The notes below the pieces were generated by a model, which was given only the letters and a program-made list of their open reading frames with translations, did not search any database and had not been told where the DNA came from. From NCBI GenBank assembly GCA_037127255.1, contig JBANSL010000020.1, positions 58,663,598 through 58,727,597 on the forward strand: a stretch of DNA of 64,000 bases, given 5' to 3'. The translations under genes and the position numbers were made by a program. Shown here piece by piece: positions 11,892 to 23,809 of this stretch. This DNA comes from Persicaria tinctoria. Taxonomy: Eukaryota > Streptophyta > Magnoliopsida > Caryophyllales > Polygonaceae. Within the stretch, counting starts at the first letter, position 1, and each line of letters opens with the position of its first letter.

Positions 11892-14800
11892 ATGGCGTTC
11901 AGATCTAGGGAAACGATGAAGAAAATCCTGAAGAATGTCGGGGAAGGTAAAATGAATCCCAAATTGAAAGATGCTCTCAAGCGAAGCATCCCTGACAACA
12001 AAGTGATCATGGGCCGCGCCAAGCGAGGTCTTTTTGCTGGTCGCCATATTCAATTCGGCAACAGTATTAGTGAAGATGGTGGCAACAAGTATGTATTTCT
12101 TCATCTTCATCTCTCTTTTTGACACAACCACTCATTCATTAGAGGTTATCTGTATCATAAGCGTTTTGTTATGACCCGAAGGTCATTTAGGAGGAAGCTT
12201 TGACTTCCATGGTGAATTGAGATAGAAAGGAATGGGGATTAGAGGAAGAAGATAGAGTTCAGATAGGAAAGATAGAACGAGAGAGATAGAGAGTAGGAGA
12301 GAGGAAGGTTAAGAGATTGGATTATTTCCTTGATAACGATCAATTACAACCATTAGGGTATTTATACATACCCTTAATTCCTAAAATCCAATATCTACTA
12401 AGGACATCACATTGCATTCCCCTTATGAAAGCTTAGCTTTGTCCTAAAGCTTGTATATACAATGTAAAAATACACTAACCAAACTAAAAATGCAAGTGCT
12501 GAAGTCATGGCTCCCCATTTGATCGTTGTGCAGTATGTAAAAACACTATCCACACTTGCCCGGAATAGCCTCTTATAGCCTCCCATTCACTGCCCGACAA
12601 TACCTGCCATATCCATGACAGCAGCCATCTATGACAGCAACAAGCAACATATCCATGGCTGCAAGATATACATGATGGAATACTCGTATGTGTTTACGTT
12701 GCATCCTTCCGCAAAGGCAAGCAAGCATGTTGAATTTCAATGAGCTCTTCCTGTCCCATGTGTGTTGGCACCATTGATTAGCCCACCACAGTGGCTTCTT
12801 CCTACTAGAAATAAAATTGTTATCAAAGGCAATTGGACAGCCTAGAGAAGTTTCAGCTCATCATGCCACTTTCACCTATTTGCTTTCCATGATCTGCTGT
12901 CATACTATACCTCCAACAGACCTCCATTCATTCATCTTGACTTGTTGTCCATCCCGGCAAAATTTTAAAGTTTCAGCTTGCTTGCTCCCAACACCAGCAA
13001 CCTACGACAACCTGCACTTGATTCCAATGTTCCTGAACAGCCCAAGCTGTCACTTCCACCCATGGCAAGGTTGCTGCCCAACCTTTCCCTAGAACCCTAG
13101 CACAGCACCTCCTATGACAGCAATCTCCCCGTAAATGCACACTAGCACAGTAACTCCTATGACAGCAATCTCCCCGTAAATGCACACTAGCAAAGCACAT
13201 GCACGACAACATAAATGCCATTTATCCACCCTGATCAAAGACAAAGATACCACAAAATACCCACTGTGGACCCATAGAGGTCATAACAGGCCTTCCCCTA
13301 TCATAGGGTCTCTTAATTGGGTATTGAATTGCTTCTTCGGGGTCTACTCGTCTTCCATCAACAATTTGGACATCAACCAATTTTATAATGCAGCAATCAG
13401 CTAAGACCAACGAAGAATAATCAGACCATGTCTCCTTTCCTGATTTTCCTCTATCATAAAGCAATTTGATCAATTTGTGGCTCAGTCCCATACCAAAACT
13501 AGCATCACTCAGCTTGAAGCTATCAAAGATCTAAGCAAAAACCATCCACTACTTAAGCACCTGTCATCATCCCATGACTCATCCAAAATTTCTTACAGCC
13601 TAATCCAGTATACTTAGGCATTTCTTCAAAAACATGGTCTGCTGTTGAGTTTTCAAAAAATTCAGCCAACATACTCCTAAAATCAGCACCGCTAAATTCA
13701 CATCCTCCATCTCCTGGATCAAAGATAACCGGATGTACAATCAGCAACTGCAATTAATTCTTGACCGCTGCCTTGGGCACTCAAAGTTCCCAAGCAACTA
13801 GATGAATTTAGCCTGAGATTAGCCCACCTACTTTCTATGGATTCAATCCCGATCAAGTCAATCGAAACATCTAAGGAATCGACAGTTACCTTCCTTGACG
13901 ACTTGCTCTGGGTGTAAAGATCTGCAATGAACTCGTCGTCTGGAAAGGGCTCGTCGCTTTCATTAAGTGAAGTAGCCTCTGAAAAAACGACGATCAATTT
14001 CCTGATTAGCATTTGCAAGCGAAGCTTCAACCTCTTCCTAGCAGTCTTGAAATTCATCAACAGCCGCGAGACTTGGCGCTTGTGTCCATTGTTCTTCCAC
14101 TTCAACGTCTTCCAGAGTTGTCTGAATCGGGGTTTTGATCTTGCTTGCCCCGTCGTCGACCTCGGCCTCAAGAAACAACTCCAATCTAGGAAGAATGAGA
14201 AATTCCTAGGAAAACATTGATACAACAATTCTACCATAAGGACACTTCAGTAATCATTTTAATTGGCAAGTACTGTATAATCTTTACTGAAGCAAAATAG
14301 ATTTGAATATGGATCAGAGAATTTTTATTTTGAACTTGTAAGAAACTTTCTATCAAGATCTGTGTAAGATTCTTACGGTTGACAGGTAAATTTGATTGAA
14401 GTGCTTATTTTGGGTGGAGGTTGATCTTGCAATCAACCAAATTTAGGAAGAATGAGAAATTAAAGGGAAAATATGTTAAACTTTATGTGCCAGCTTGCCA
14501 AAGATGGACTCTTTCTGAAGTGCGGGAGTTATTTTCTTCCTATATCATTGGCATCCTGCACCAGATGCAGTAGTCTCGTGGGAGCACATGATTAAAATGC
14601 AGCAGCAAATGTTACTATGGTAGTGGCATGAGATTTATGGATAATGTGAATGATCTTGATGGTGAGTTGGTGACTTTGGTATCCATAGTATTGCTCAATG
14701 GCCACTAGCTATATCTTAGGTAGCTTGGGATTAACATGGATTTTGTTTGATTGTTTATGTTTTGGAGAGGACTTTTCTAATCCATTTCATGGGAAAGAGC

Positions 14801-15619
14801 CTAGAATAGGAAGCAGTAGCAAATATCTCCCAAGTCCTAATAACTACTAAATACCAAGTGATTAAAAAAAAACGATGGTCGCAAGATAACAAAATCATTT
14901 GATAACTTATAATAATCATTCTTAGGTTCTAGTAAGGCTAGAGAAGCATAGAATTAGCTTTTTTGAGCTTGACTCGTAACCTGTGTGACACTGATCCCCA
15001 ATATGACTTTGACCCCTTGCTGCTGTAATTGTTCTCTGATGAGTTTTAGTTGAAGCTTTGTTTCCTTAATGATCAGTTTGATGTATGATATTGCCTAATT
15101 TCAACCAATTTTATTAGGAAGTAATGCTGCTTCTAAAAATATGTTCTTATCACTGGCAGGTCGAGGAGGTCATGGAAGCCTAATGTACAAGATAAGCGGC
15201 TTTTCAGCTACATCCTTGACCGCCACATTCGTGTCAAAGTGAGCACCCATGCACTTCGTTGCATTGACAAGGCTGGTGGGATTGACGAGTACCTCCTGAA
15301 AACACCATATCAGAAGATGGACACTGAGATGGGTCTTCTCTGGAAAGCCAAAATTGAGAAACTGTACGAAGAGCTTGGAGGAAAGGATGTCGTTTTCTTC
15401 TCAGCTGAGGATGAAGCCAAGTTAGAAGAAGGTTTTAGAGAAATGAATCTGTCTGGGAAGACAGCTAGAAGGAAATTCAGAAGGCAGCTAAACGCTGGAT
15501 CAAGTCAACCAAATCAAGTTGGTGCAGACACAACCGACACAACGACACTTAATAAAGAAGCTGACGGTGGAGATTCCCATGACGATGATCATCACGCTCC
15601 TCTGGTTGCTCATGCTTAG
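11892..15619 (+). CDS. Organellar (probably mitochondrial) large-subunit ribosomal protein bL28
   Basis: This is a structural protein of the organellar 50S-type subunit, in the ribosomal L28 family. There are two coding exons, 11892-12088 and 15160-15619, giving 218 residues. The donor is AA|GTATGT and the acceptor GGCAG|G, and the frame is continuous across the join. The L28 core is visible: a segment with RAKRGLFAGRHIQFGNS (residues about 42-58), then the join into SRRSWKPNVQDKRLF, and the C-terminal half with HIRVKVSTHALRCIDKAGG. A lysine-rich N-terminus precedes the core, and an acidic, Asp/His-rich tail (DDDHHAPLVAHA) follows it. No obvious long transit peptide is seen, which fits plant mitochondrial L28 proteins. 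The 3.07-kb intron holds a retroelement relic. The start is the first ATG before the conserved core. Confidence 0.88.
12167..14237 (-). mobile_element. Probable LTR-retrotransposon relic in the bL28 intron
   Basis: The left part (about 12167-12790) resembles an LTR read on the minus strand: a TG-like edge, purine-rich tracts, and a promoter-like TATAAATA at about 12361-12368. To its right the minus strand has open frames at 14237-13719, 13753-13553 and 13491-13222 that look coding in composition, but I do not recognise the proteins. No second LTR or primer-binding site was found, so the element is truncated or the call is wrong. Confidence 0.35.
13110..13193. repeat. Short tandem duplication, 45-bp unit
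   Basis: The unit starting tcctatgacagcaatctccc occurs at 13110 and again at 13155, nearly identical. It lies inside the retroelement-like sequence of the bL28 intron. Confidence 0.85.
14238..15159 (+). other. Remainder of the bL28 intron
   Basis: AT-rich intron sequence with no ORF of note. The phrase aggaagaatgagaaatt occurs twice (about 14188 and 14444), marking a small local duplication at the edge of the putative retroelement. The intron ends in a standard pyrimidine-poor CACTGGCAG acceptor. Confidence 0.6.
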
Positions 15620-16332
15620 ATTAGCTTGATTTCTCGTTCCAGTTTGTAGTCTTTTCCAGTCTTCCTACAGGAACCGAAATTCCTTTTTGTCAGCACCTCC
15701 ATATAATATAGCTCAGATAGCTGCAGTGCAGTATGAATACTGCTTCAAAGATGTGATGTCAGTAACATAAGTGTTTTTAACTGTTTGAAGTTTATAAGCA
15801 CCTGTAACCTCAGTCTTTCGACGCATTATCCTCCGAATGGGCAAGGCTGTTTCTGAACATATTTTCAGTTGACTCTGAAATCTAAGACGTCTTTGAAATG
15901 TGTTATCTTTCCACTTGTAGCTTGAAGAATGTGTGATATTACAAGATTGCAGTTGGTTACTGCTTGCTATGAAATTCTAAATACTGCCTTGTTTCACTGC
16001 CTGTCGCAGATTTTCATGTTTTTCAGTGTATTTAACACATTTGTAAAAAAATGATTTTTTTTACAAAATGGCATTTTTTTTACTCCATTAAAATAATGGA
16101 CAATTTCAGTAATATTGTTCACATTTATAGTTGGGAAGAAAATTTAGCAGACAACCAATGCCGCCGCTTTCCACTTCAGATCCGCGGTTTCTCCGGGGCT
16201 GTTGAGTGTGGAAGTTTGGATCTTTCTCTCTGTGATTCTCTCTATCTTTGGATCTGCAAAGCGCCCCTGATTTGAGCTTCAATCGAGATCGAGAGGCCGC
16301 AGAATCTGCAAAGCGAGAAATCGGTAGCGGCC
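15620..16332. other. Intergenic: bL28 3' UTR and VPS26C 5' region
   Basis: The first few hundred bases are probably 3' UTR of the ribosomal gene. From about 16150 the sequence becomes GC-richer and leads into the VPS26C start. No TATA box is obvious, as is common for housekeeping genes. Confidence 0.5.
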
Positions 16333-19300
16333 ATGGCCGTACTGATCAAGCTTTCCCGTCCAAACCGCGTCTTTCATCCCCATGTCTGTTACTCTTTCTT
16401 TCTTAACCGGCACAGACATACGTACAGTGTCTAACGATCGTTCTCCGGTTTCAGGAGCCAATCGAAGGCAAAATCGTTACGAAGCTGTCTTCATCCATTT
16501 CCCCCGGCTCTATTCGCTTGACCGTCAATGGATCAGTCAACATGCAGGTTTCCTTCTCTGTGTTTCATAGTGCGCAATTTTGGCTCTGCAATTCAATCCC
16601 AAACTATCGTTTTTCTCTTCCTAATTTTTGGTTCAAATGATTCTGAAAAAGGTTCGTGGAGGATCCGCTGGTGTTATTGAGTCACTTGTGGGTGTTATCA
16701 AGCCTGTCTGCATTGTGTAAGTTTGCTTCTGCTTCCAAATTCTAGTGCTTGATCTACCAATTCCATTCCAGCTGTGATTCATGATTTTCGTAAGCCCACC
16801 ATGATCTGCAAGGCACGAGGATACCTGAATTGTCAATCTTTATTTGATTTTTGTATATGCATATTTGATCTGCAAACCGTTGGGGAATAGAAGAGAGTAT
16901 ACTTTTGGGGGTATGAAAAAGTTGGCAAATCAATGTAATTATTTCTCATTTCTGTGTGGAAGTTACATTTATTACTTATTGTTAATCTAGGTTTTAGAAG
17001 AAAACTTTTCTCTTGTGTTTTCGAAGTAACATGCTGATTCGGGAAGGCTTGATCATTTTTTCTTCATTTTCTGCAATTCTCAATGAGTCTCACTGTCTCG
17101 GTATCCATATTTGGTCAGTTTCCTTCTCTAGTAAATGTTATGACAAGAAGTGTCTGAGAGTACATAAGAGTCCTAGGAGCATTGATCTTTAAATCCTGAA
17201 TACAATAAGGTCAATCGCTTGTTTTCTCCAACAGAAAGTTAATGAGTTAGTGCAATAGGTATACATGAACAAAGTTACACAGTAGCAAGTCCCTGCTGTT
17301 TTAGAAATGTAGGGCAGGCAATATGCCAATGGAAGTGTATAGATGATGCAAGTCGCTGCTGTTTTGGGGTATGAGTATGACAAAGTTGGCTAATCAATGC
17401 AATTATTTCTCATTTCTGTGTAGAAGTTACATTTATTACTTATTGTTAATCTAGATTCTAGATTCTAGACAACTTTTCTCTTGTGTTTTCGAAGTAACAT
17501 GCTGATTCGCGAAGGCTTGATCAAATTTTCTGCAATCCTTGTATACATGTAAAATGTTACACAGCAGCAAGCCCCTATTGTTCTAGAAATGTAGGGCAGG
17601 CAATATGCCAATGTAAGTTTATAGATGATGTACGTGTCTCTCCTTTGGTGGATTGAATGTTTCAAACGCATCCTGATTAGCATCTATATATGATTATAAT
17701 TTTACATGTATACCCATAATTCTTGGCAAAGCAGTTGGGTTAGCTTACTCCTGTTTTCAACAGTTGGGTTAACTTATTCCTGTTTTCAACATGAAACAGG
17801 AACAAAACCATTGAGATTAAATCTTCTGGAAGGATGAGCTCTGGCACCACGGAGGTATGATGCCATTTTCTTGATATGATAACTGAGACTTTAACTGGGG
17901 ATTCACAAGTTTACTCTAGGAAGATGGTCTCATGACAGAGCTTTTGCATGATATGAATTTAGTTGGTAGTGATGAGCTACAAAAATTGAGTGATAAGTTT
18001 GTTTCATGAAAAGTTGCATTTCAAATGATCATTCATAAGTTGCATGAAATATTTTATCAATGATTATTAAGTTGGGATTTGAGAGAAAAACATTAGCAAG
18101 GGGATAATGATTACTGATTAGGTTCTGAAGTCTGAAGGTTTAAATAATTCCATAGGCATCACACATTTTTATTTTTCAACTTTAGAGTTCTCAAAAAACA
18201 CCGCAGTTGTGTTTGTTAGGGTGTAGTCTGGTCCATATGAAACTCTTTAAAGCTGATTGGTACAAGAACCTTTTAATAGTAGGTATTTCTGGTGTCTTTT
18301 TGTATTTCTTCTGTTTTCTTTTGATGTATTTGTAATAGTGCGATTGCTCCATGGCTACAGATACCCTTTTCCGTAGCTCTAAAAGATCCAGGAGAGGACA
18401 ACTTGGAAAAGTTCTATGAGACGTTTCATGGAGCAAATATAAGCATCCAGGTTAGCCTTCAAATATCTACTGATGTCTTTTTGCTTTCTTGCCTTCTTCA
18501 TTTCCCCTTTGATTTGTGAAAGGGGTGGATTGAGCCAAGTGTGTTTAATACATATTTTCCAATTTGAAATGTCATGTGTGGCTGATGAATTGAATTGTGT
18601 TATAGTATCTGATAACTGTAGATATAGCAAGGGGATACCTTCATAAATCACTGTCAGGAACTTTGGAGTTCATTATTGAAAATGGAACAGGTGAAGTCCC
18701 TATCCTTATCTTGATTGCATAAGCAACGAAAATTTATAGGAAAATATTTCACCGTATGGCAATAATAATGACTTGATCTATTGATATTTTATCTTCAGTG
18801 GAACATCCTGAGCCCCCAGTTTCATCTGAACTTGTTACATTCTATATCACACAGGACACACAAAGACACCCACTGCTTCCTGAACTGAAATCAGGTTTTT
18901 TACTCATCTGTCATCCTTAAATGATTCTGTCTGTACCCTATTTGATACATGGTAGACTGGTAGTCAATGATTGGGAATGAGATTAATTTTTATTCATGCT
19001 TGATATATCTTTTAAAATTCCATAAAAGGAATAAAGCTTGCTGGTAGAATGAAAAAAGGGCAACTATGATGTGATAGTGAAATTAGTCTGGCCATTTGGA
19101 AGCTTGGGCATGAGTGACGATTAAATTAGCTCCAATAAGGAAAAAGTTCAATTATTCATGTGAAACATACCTGTAAGTCTGTAACTCCATATCGTGCATG
19201 ACTCTTAGCTCCAAGAAGGAAAAAAGTTTAATTATTTTTGTTGGTAATATATGTTAAACCAATTTTTCTAATGGTTGTGCGGTTCTATTTTATGAAAAGT

Positions 19301-20144
19301 TCTTATGATACCAAAAGATGCTATGTAGGTGGTTTCAAAGTGACAGGCAAAATTCCCACACAGTGTTCATTGACAGATCCTCTTAGCGGGGAGCTAACTG
19401 TAGAAGCATCATCCGCTCCAATTCAATCAATTGATATCCACTTGATTCGTGTTGAGTCAATTCTTGTTGGAGAAAGGGTTTCTACAGAAACTTCTGTCAT
19501 TCAAGCTACTCAGGTGTGCTATGTCACTCTGGAAATAAGTCCTGGTTTACTAAAATGCTGAGACAATATTGACCCTAACTGATTAGTTTTAGTGTTGGTA
19601 ATATCAAGCTTTCATCTCTGCACACCTGTCCATGAATGCATTATCTAGTTAATAAGATCTGTTTTGATGTGCTTTTTCATCTAGTCAGATAGCAGATGGT
19701 GATGTCTGTCGAGGCCGTTCTCTTCCCATTTATGTAATACTCCCCCGGCTCTTAACTTGTCCAACAATTTTGGCTGGGTAAGCATGATTAAGCTCACCGG
19801 TACTTGTTATCTGCATTTAAGCGATATAGTTGGTGTACCTGTTGATAGTTTATCCTTTTGGTTGAACAATTTATTCCGGAAGTGGGTACTTCCCTAATCT
19901 CAAATTCTCCGTGCAGCCCATTCTCTATTGAGTTCAAGGTTTATATTGTTGTCACTTTCAAGTCGAACCTATCCAAGTTGCACCCAAGACCAGATCCCCG
20001 GACACCAAGGCTATGGGTATGCATATCACTGCCATTGCTGGTCAGGAAAACCACATTATATGTGAACTGTTAAATTTAACCCTCTCCACTCTTGTTCAGA
20101 CTGCATCAGAGACTTTTCCGCTTGAGCTGGTTCGAACGAGGTGA
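16333..20144 (+). CDS. VPS26C: VPS26C (DSCR3-type) Retriever complex subunit
   Basis: This is an arrestin-fold cargo subunit of the Retriever/Commander endosomal recycling complex, the VPS26-related protein known as DSCR3 in animals. There are eleven exons: 16333-16383, 16455-16547, 16652-16716, 17800-17854, 18361-18450, 18606-18690, 18799-18894, 19329-19513, 19689-19777, 19917-20016 and 20100-20144. They total 954 nt, or 317 residues, all joined in frame at GT..AG borders. Recognised segments are KLSRPNRVF at the N-terminus, LTVNGSVNMQVRGGSAGVIE, FYETFHGANISIQYL, FYITQDTQRHPLLPEL, DPLSGELTVEASS, IDIHLIRVESILVGER, and IADGDVCRG with LPIYVILPRLL. Length and order match plant VPS26C and are distinct from the core-retromer VPS26A/B. 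Intron 3 is unusually long (1,083 nt) through internal duplication. A hAT element sits 105 nt after the stop, probably in the 3' UTR. Confidence 0.93.
16890..17640. repeat. Diverged tandem duplication inside VPS26C intron 3
   Basis: The block starting near 16905 (gtatgaaaaagttggcaaatc and onward through cgaagtaacatgctgattcg) recurs from about 17365, offset about 462 bases. A second pair (gtagggcaggcaatatgcc at 17310 and 17592) has an offset of about 282, so the second copy has lost an internal segment. Confidence 0.8.
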
Positions 20145-20248
20145 ATACATCTTAATCCTGGGATTCTTCTCATGACACTGCACCTTGCTATGTGAACGAC
20201 CAGTTAAAATCCATCACATCCAAAAGCTTGTATCAATGGTGCTGAATG

Positions 20249-20519
20249 CAGGGGCGGATCAATAAGTTTACTTAGCTTAGTTGGTATGGGTTGAGGAATA
20301 GAATGATAAGACCTTGAGTTCAAATCCTTATAGCATCATTTTAGGGATTTTTTTTCTCCTTTTAGCATTTTAAATTCAAAATAGTTATTTAAATCATACA
20401 TTTAGTGTGTTTTATACTATATTTCTTATAACAAAAATTATATCTTATATATATCTTCAAAAAAAAAAATCTCGAAAATTTAGTTGAGCCCCCCCGGATT
20501 TTTTCTGGCTCCGCCCCTG
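20249..20519 (+). mobile_element. Short hAT element (Tip100-like ends) with a tRNA-like A/B-box module
   Basis: It starts CAGGGGCGGATC and ends CTGGCTCCGCCCCTG, flanked by the exact 8-bp repeat gctgaatg at 20241-20248 and 20520-20527. It is only 271 bp. Near the left end it has an A-box-like TAGCTTAGTTGG (20273-20284) and a B-box-like GAGTTCAAATCC (20316-20327). The TTGAGCCCCCC..CTGGCTCC right end is shared with the element at 10609-11174. It lies just downstream of the VPS26C stop. Confidence 0.85.
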
Positions 20520-20772
20520 GCTGAATGTATTGACTAAGAACGCGTTTAAATGGTATCAGATGACCCTTCTATACCTGCTTACGGGTTACAGTGTACAGTG
20601 AGTCAGTCTCCTAGATTCATAACTTGTATTTAACCCCATGTTAGCCATCCCACACTTTCATGTACCGTTAAATATTCCATTAATGGTGCCAAATTGAGAA
20701 ACTGATTTTTTTTTATTTGTTGTTTTTTATACATGAATATGTGTCGAAAATGACCAAGTATATAAAAAAATA

Positions 20773-21010
20773 CTCACTCTGTTAATTAAAACTTATCGTT
20801 TACTATTTATGTACGCTTTTTTAAAATGATAAAAAACTATATAAAATATTAACTTTTTTTTAACATTTGTTTTTATAAATTCATACTTAATAGTAATTAG
20901 TATGAAATTGTTTAAAAAATTATTAAAAAAAATAATATTTTATATATTTTTTAACACCTGAAAAAGTGTGCATAAATAGTAAAACGTCAAGTTTTAATTA
21001 ACGGATGGAG
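20773..21010. mobile_element. Stowaway-like MITE
   Basis: The inverted ends are CTCACTCTGTTAATTAAAAC and the complement of GTTTTAATTAACGGATGGAG. TA dinucleotides flank it at 20771-20772 and 21011-21012. Size 238 bp; AT-rich; no ORF. Confidence 0.82.
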
Positions 21011-21012
21011 TA

Positions 21013-21886
21013 TAGTACAAGGCGGAGAAAAACAAAAACAGAGGAATAAGAAGACATGGAAACTACAAAACCAAATATTAACCAAAACCAAAACCAAAAC
21101 CTGACTAAAAGAAAATAAACTTGTAAAATGGGGGAAATTCAAGGAGAGTTTTATGAAACTTATTTTTGACGGAGTTAAGGTTGACAATGGACTTGCGGCT
21201 TCTGGTTTGTCATCCGTGATGGTCAAGGTGCAGTCATTTCTTGCGGAGTGCGTGTCCACGGGCAAATTTGCGGGATAAGAAATCATCGTCCTTCTACCCG
21301 CATAATATTTGCTAGATGAGATCGGGATAAAAAAAAATAAAAATCCAAATCCCATCGGGATCGAGACGGAACCGAAATAGGATCGGGACAGACCCGAGAC
21401 CCGAGAGTTGCTTGATTTGTGCCCACCTCTAGTTTTTTCCGTAAGGAGATACTGACGGTGACAATGACACATTAGCCCAACTTGATGTGAATATGTGACA
21501 AAGGATCATTCTCCATTTACGTCCAATTGAAATTTGAAGTGAAGAAACAAACGCAAATGTCAAACTTTGCTCTAAATCAATCAAAGCATCTTTGAATTGG
21601 GGGGAAAAAGGAGTCACTTTCTCGGCACGCCAATGGCCAATTACGCTTTTCTCGGCTTCCCGGAAATTGCCTGCGGAATCCGAGTCCACGCTGACCTAAC
21701 TGGCTGATTTGCACACTACATGTTCGATAAAATGCAACTAAGAACCAACCTTGTGTGTCAATCATCCAATTCAATCACAACTAAATGCAATTCAAGTAAA
21801 TTAATAAATTTGTTTCGAGATCTATATTGCACATTTAAGAATCCAATCAAATCAAAGACATATGAAGTAGGTAAGGTGATCACTGA
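21013..21886. other. Intergenic sequence between VPS26C and the dirigent locus
   Basis: No gene is supported. Near 21340-21434 there is a GGGATCGGGAC/GACCCGAGA motif run ending in TGCCCACCTCTA, which looks like one end of another hAT-type element; its partner end was not found. The rest is AT-rich. Confidence 0.4.
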
Positions 21887-22503
21887 TCAGTAATGGAGCA
21901 CAAAAATGTCATACTCCACCACGGCGTTCCTCGTGACGGGGTTCCTCTTGATAGTATTGAGAACGGCGGAGCCGGTCGCAAGTCGGAAGACGCCGGTGCC
22001 TCCGACGATAGGCAGCTCATGGTTCTTGCGGAGAATCGGGTTACGACCCATCATGGAGAGAGTGCTGCCATTGTACTCCCCCGCCGAGAAGACGAAATTA
22101 AGCTCCGTGATGAAAGCCCGCTCCTTTTGATCGGACGAGCCGTAGAAGCCCTGAGCCCGGCCCAGCTCCTCCGAGCTGGGATCGGGGCCCACGGTGATCT
22201 TGTCATCGACTATGTTGATGAATCCGAAGCCGGATTGGAACTTCTTGGAGAGGGGCGAATCGGCCACCTTGATAGCGGTGGGGTTCGTGCCGGTTATGAT
22301 GTCGTGGAGGTAGAAATGGAGGTGGGCGAGCCTCTGTGGTCTGGATGCCAGCTGGCTGAACCACCTGCCCACCTCCTCGACGCCTCCTCGACGCCTTGTG
22401 TCTCGGTGGCTGCCGTTACCGAGGCGAGGGATATGGCAACAGTTAGCAATACGATTATTGCAGATTTGACCATCTTCATCTTGGCTCCTGTCGAGTCAAT
22501 CAC
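21887..22503 (-). pseudogene. Dirigent-family gene broken by an 11-bp tandem duplication
   Basis: Dirigent proteins are secreted proteins that steer phenoxy-radical coupling in lignan or lignin-type synthesis. The minus strand from 22503 gives an N-terminus with a hydrophobic signal peptide (MVKSAIIVLLTVAISLASV), then leaves the family frame. The dirigent domain itself is intact in another frame from about 22372 to the stop at 21887: LHFYLHDIITGTNPTA, a GFINIVDD segment, RAQGFYGSSDQ, LNFVFSAGEYNGSTL, LPIVGGTGVFRLATG and a final AVVEYDIFVLHY. The break is a perfect duplication of CCTCCTCGACG at 22372-22382 and 22383-22393 (plus strand). A gain of 11 bases shifts the frame. With one copy, signal peptide and domain would lie in one frame of normal length (about 190 residues), with no intron as usual for the family. 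It could be an allele-specific lesion or an assembly error. Confidence 0.82.
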
Positions 22504-22551
22504 TGTGTTTTATTTTAGCCTTGGCGGAGAGAAAGGGAGAAGGGTAGATGC

Positions 22552-22558
22552 TTTTATA
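22552..22558 (-). promoter_or_regulatory. TATA box of the dirigent gene
   Basis: TATAAAA on the minus strand lies 49 bases upstream of the first ATG at 22503 and about 73 from the better-placed ATG at 22479. The spacing is normal for a plant TATA promoter with a short leader. Confidence 0.55.
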
Positions 22559-22659
22559 GGAGAAACTTGGAAAGTAGGATAGTCAACGTTTCAAAATTGG
22601 AACTAAAGTCTTTAACCGTATGACTGTTTTTCTAGCCGTACTAGCTAAGTATTTCTGAT

Positions 22660-23010
22660 TCATATTCAATTTATTTAGGATATGAATGAGCTCAAGTCAA
22701 GCCTAAATTTTGACTCGAGTTTGAAAATGTGTTCATACTCGAGTTGTTTAGGAAATGAATGAGTTCGAAATGAGTTTTTTTGAACTTTAAGAAATTCTAC
22801 TTGCTTATTATACAGTAAGTTAAAGAATATTTTAGAAATTCCATAAAATTCAAGTTATTCGAACTTAATTTGAACAAGACGAGCTTTGGACCGAACTTAA
22901 AATTGTGCTCATACTCGGCTCGCTTAGAAAATAAACGAGCTCGGGCAGAGTTTTTATCGAGCGAGTACAAGTCGAATTTGAGCTACACGTCTTCACATAA
23001 CACCCTTACT
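22660..23010. repeat. Degenerate hAT-type repeat with GAGCTCGAGC-like motifs
   Basis: Phrases such as gactcgagtttgaaaatgtg, ttcgaactt and aaacgagctcggg match, in the same order, the element at 44071-44430. Clear ends and a target duplication are not visible here, so this is an older copy. Confidence 0.55.
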
Positions 23011-23809
23011 TCAATGGGAACAACGGCCCGAGTCCGGATGGTATGCCGACAGGATTTTACTAGAAATATTGCTTAAGATAGAACCATCCATCATCAAAGT
23101 TGTAAAACGTTTTTTTTTTTTTGTGTCGGAGAAGATCTTGAAACAAATTAATCACACATTCAATACACTGCTAACAAAAACCGATAAATTATTACACATT
23201 TATCAGTATCTGTTCTACTATTCATAACATTTTCAACCTCGGTATGACGTGTATGGGTGAAAAATCTTCACCCATTGTCCATCTATCATCCACTCTACCT
23301 GTCACCCACTTTTTTGCGGGTTTTCGCCCGCAAAATTAATACGGGAAGCAAGTGAAGCTCGTATCCCCCGGTTATTTCTGACCATTGTCATAGATTTTCC
23401 TTTGTGAACCGTTTCCCTCTTGGAATAAAACCACCAAAAATTTACATAAAATCACGAGTAAAACGGCAAAAGAGTCCAAAAAAGAACACCATCGTCCTCT
23501 ATTTCATTCACAACATGTAAAGGATCCAAAGAGGGAATTTGGTTCCAACAAGAAACCTACAAACAAACAAGATCCCTTCATGTAAGGTTCTTCTGATAAC
23601 CCCAACTTCACCTCCCTTCAAAATCAAAAAACATCATGGAGAGAGACTTTGGGTATAGAGAACCTGTATGAACTATATAGACCCTTTCTCTATATGTACC
23701 CACAACATGAAACATACACAGCCCCAAACGATCAAAGAAACATATGCGGCATGGGGCAATTTTGTTCTTTTAACATACAACAAAACCCGCCATCACTTTG
23801 GCTCCTTGA
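23011..23809. other. Intergenic; lipase 3' flank
   Basis: No gene is seen. The part nearest 23809 (roughly 23480-23809) is probably 3' UTR of the leftward lipase gene. Confidence 0.4.
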
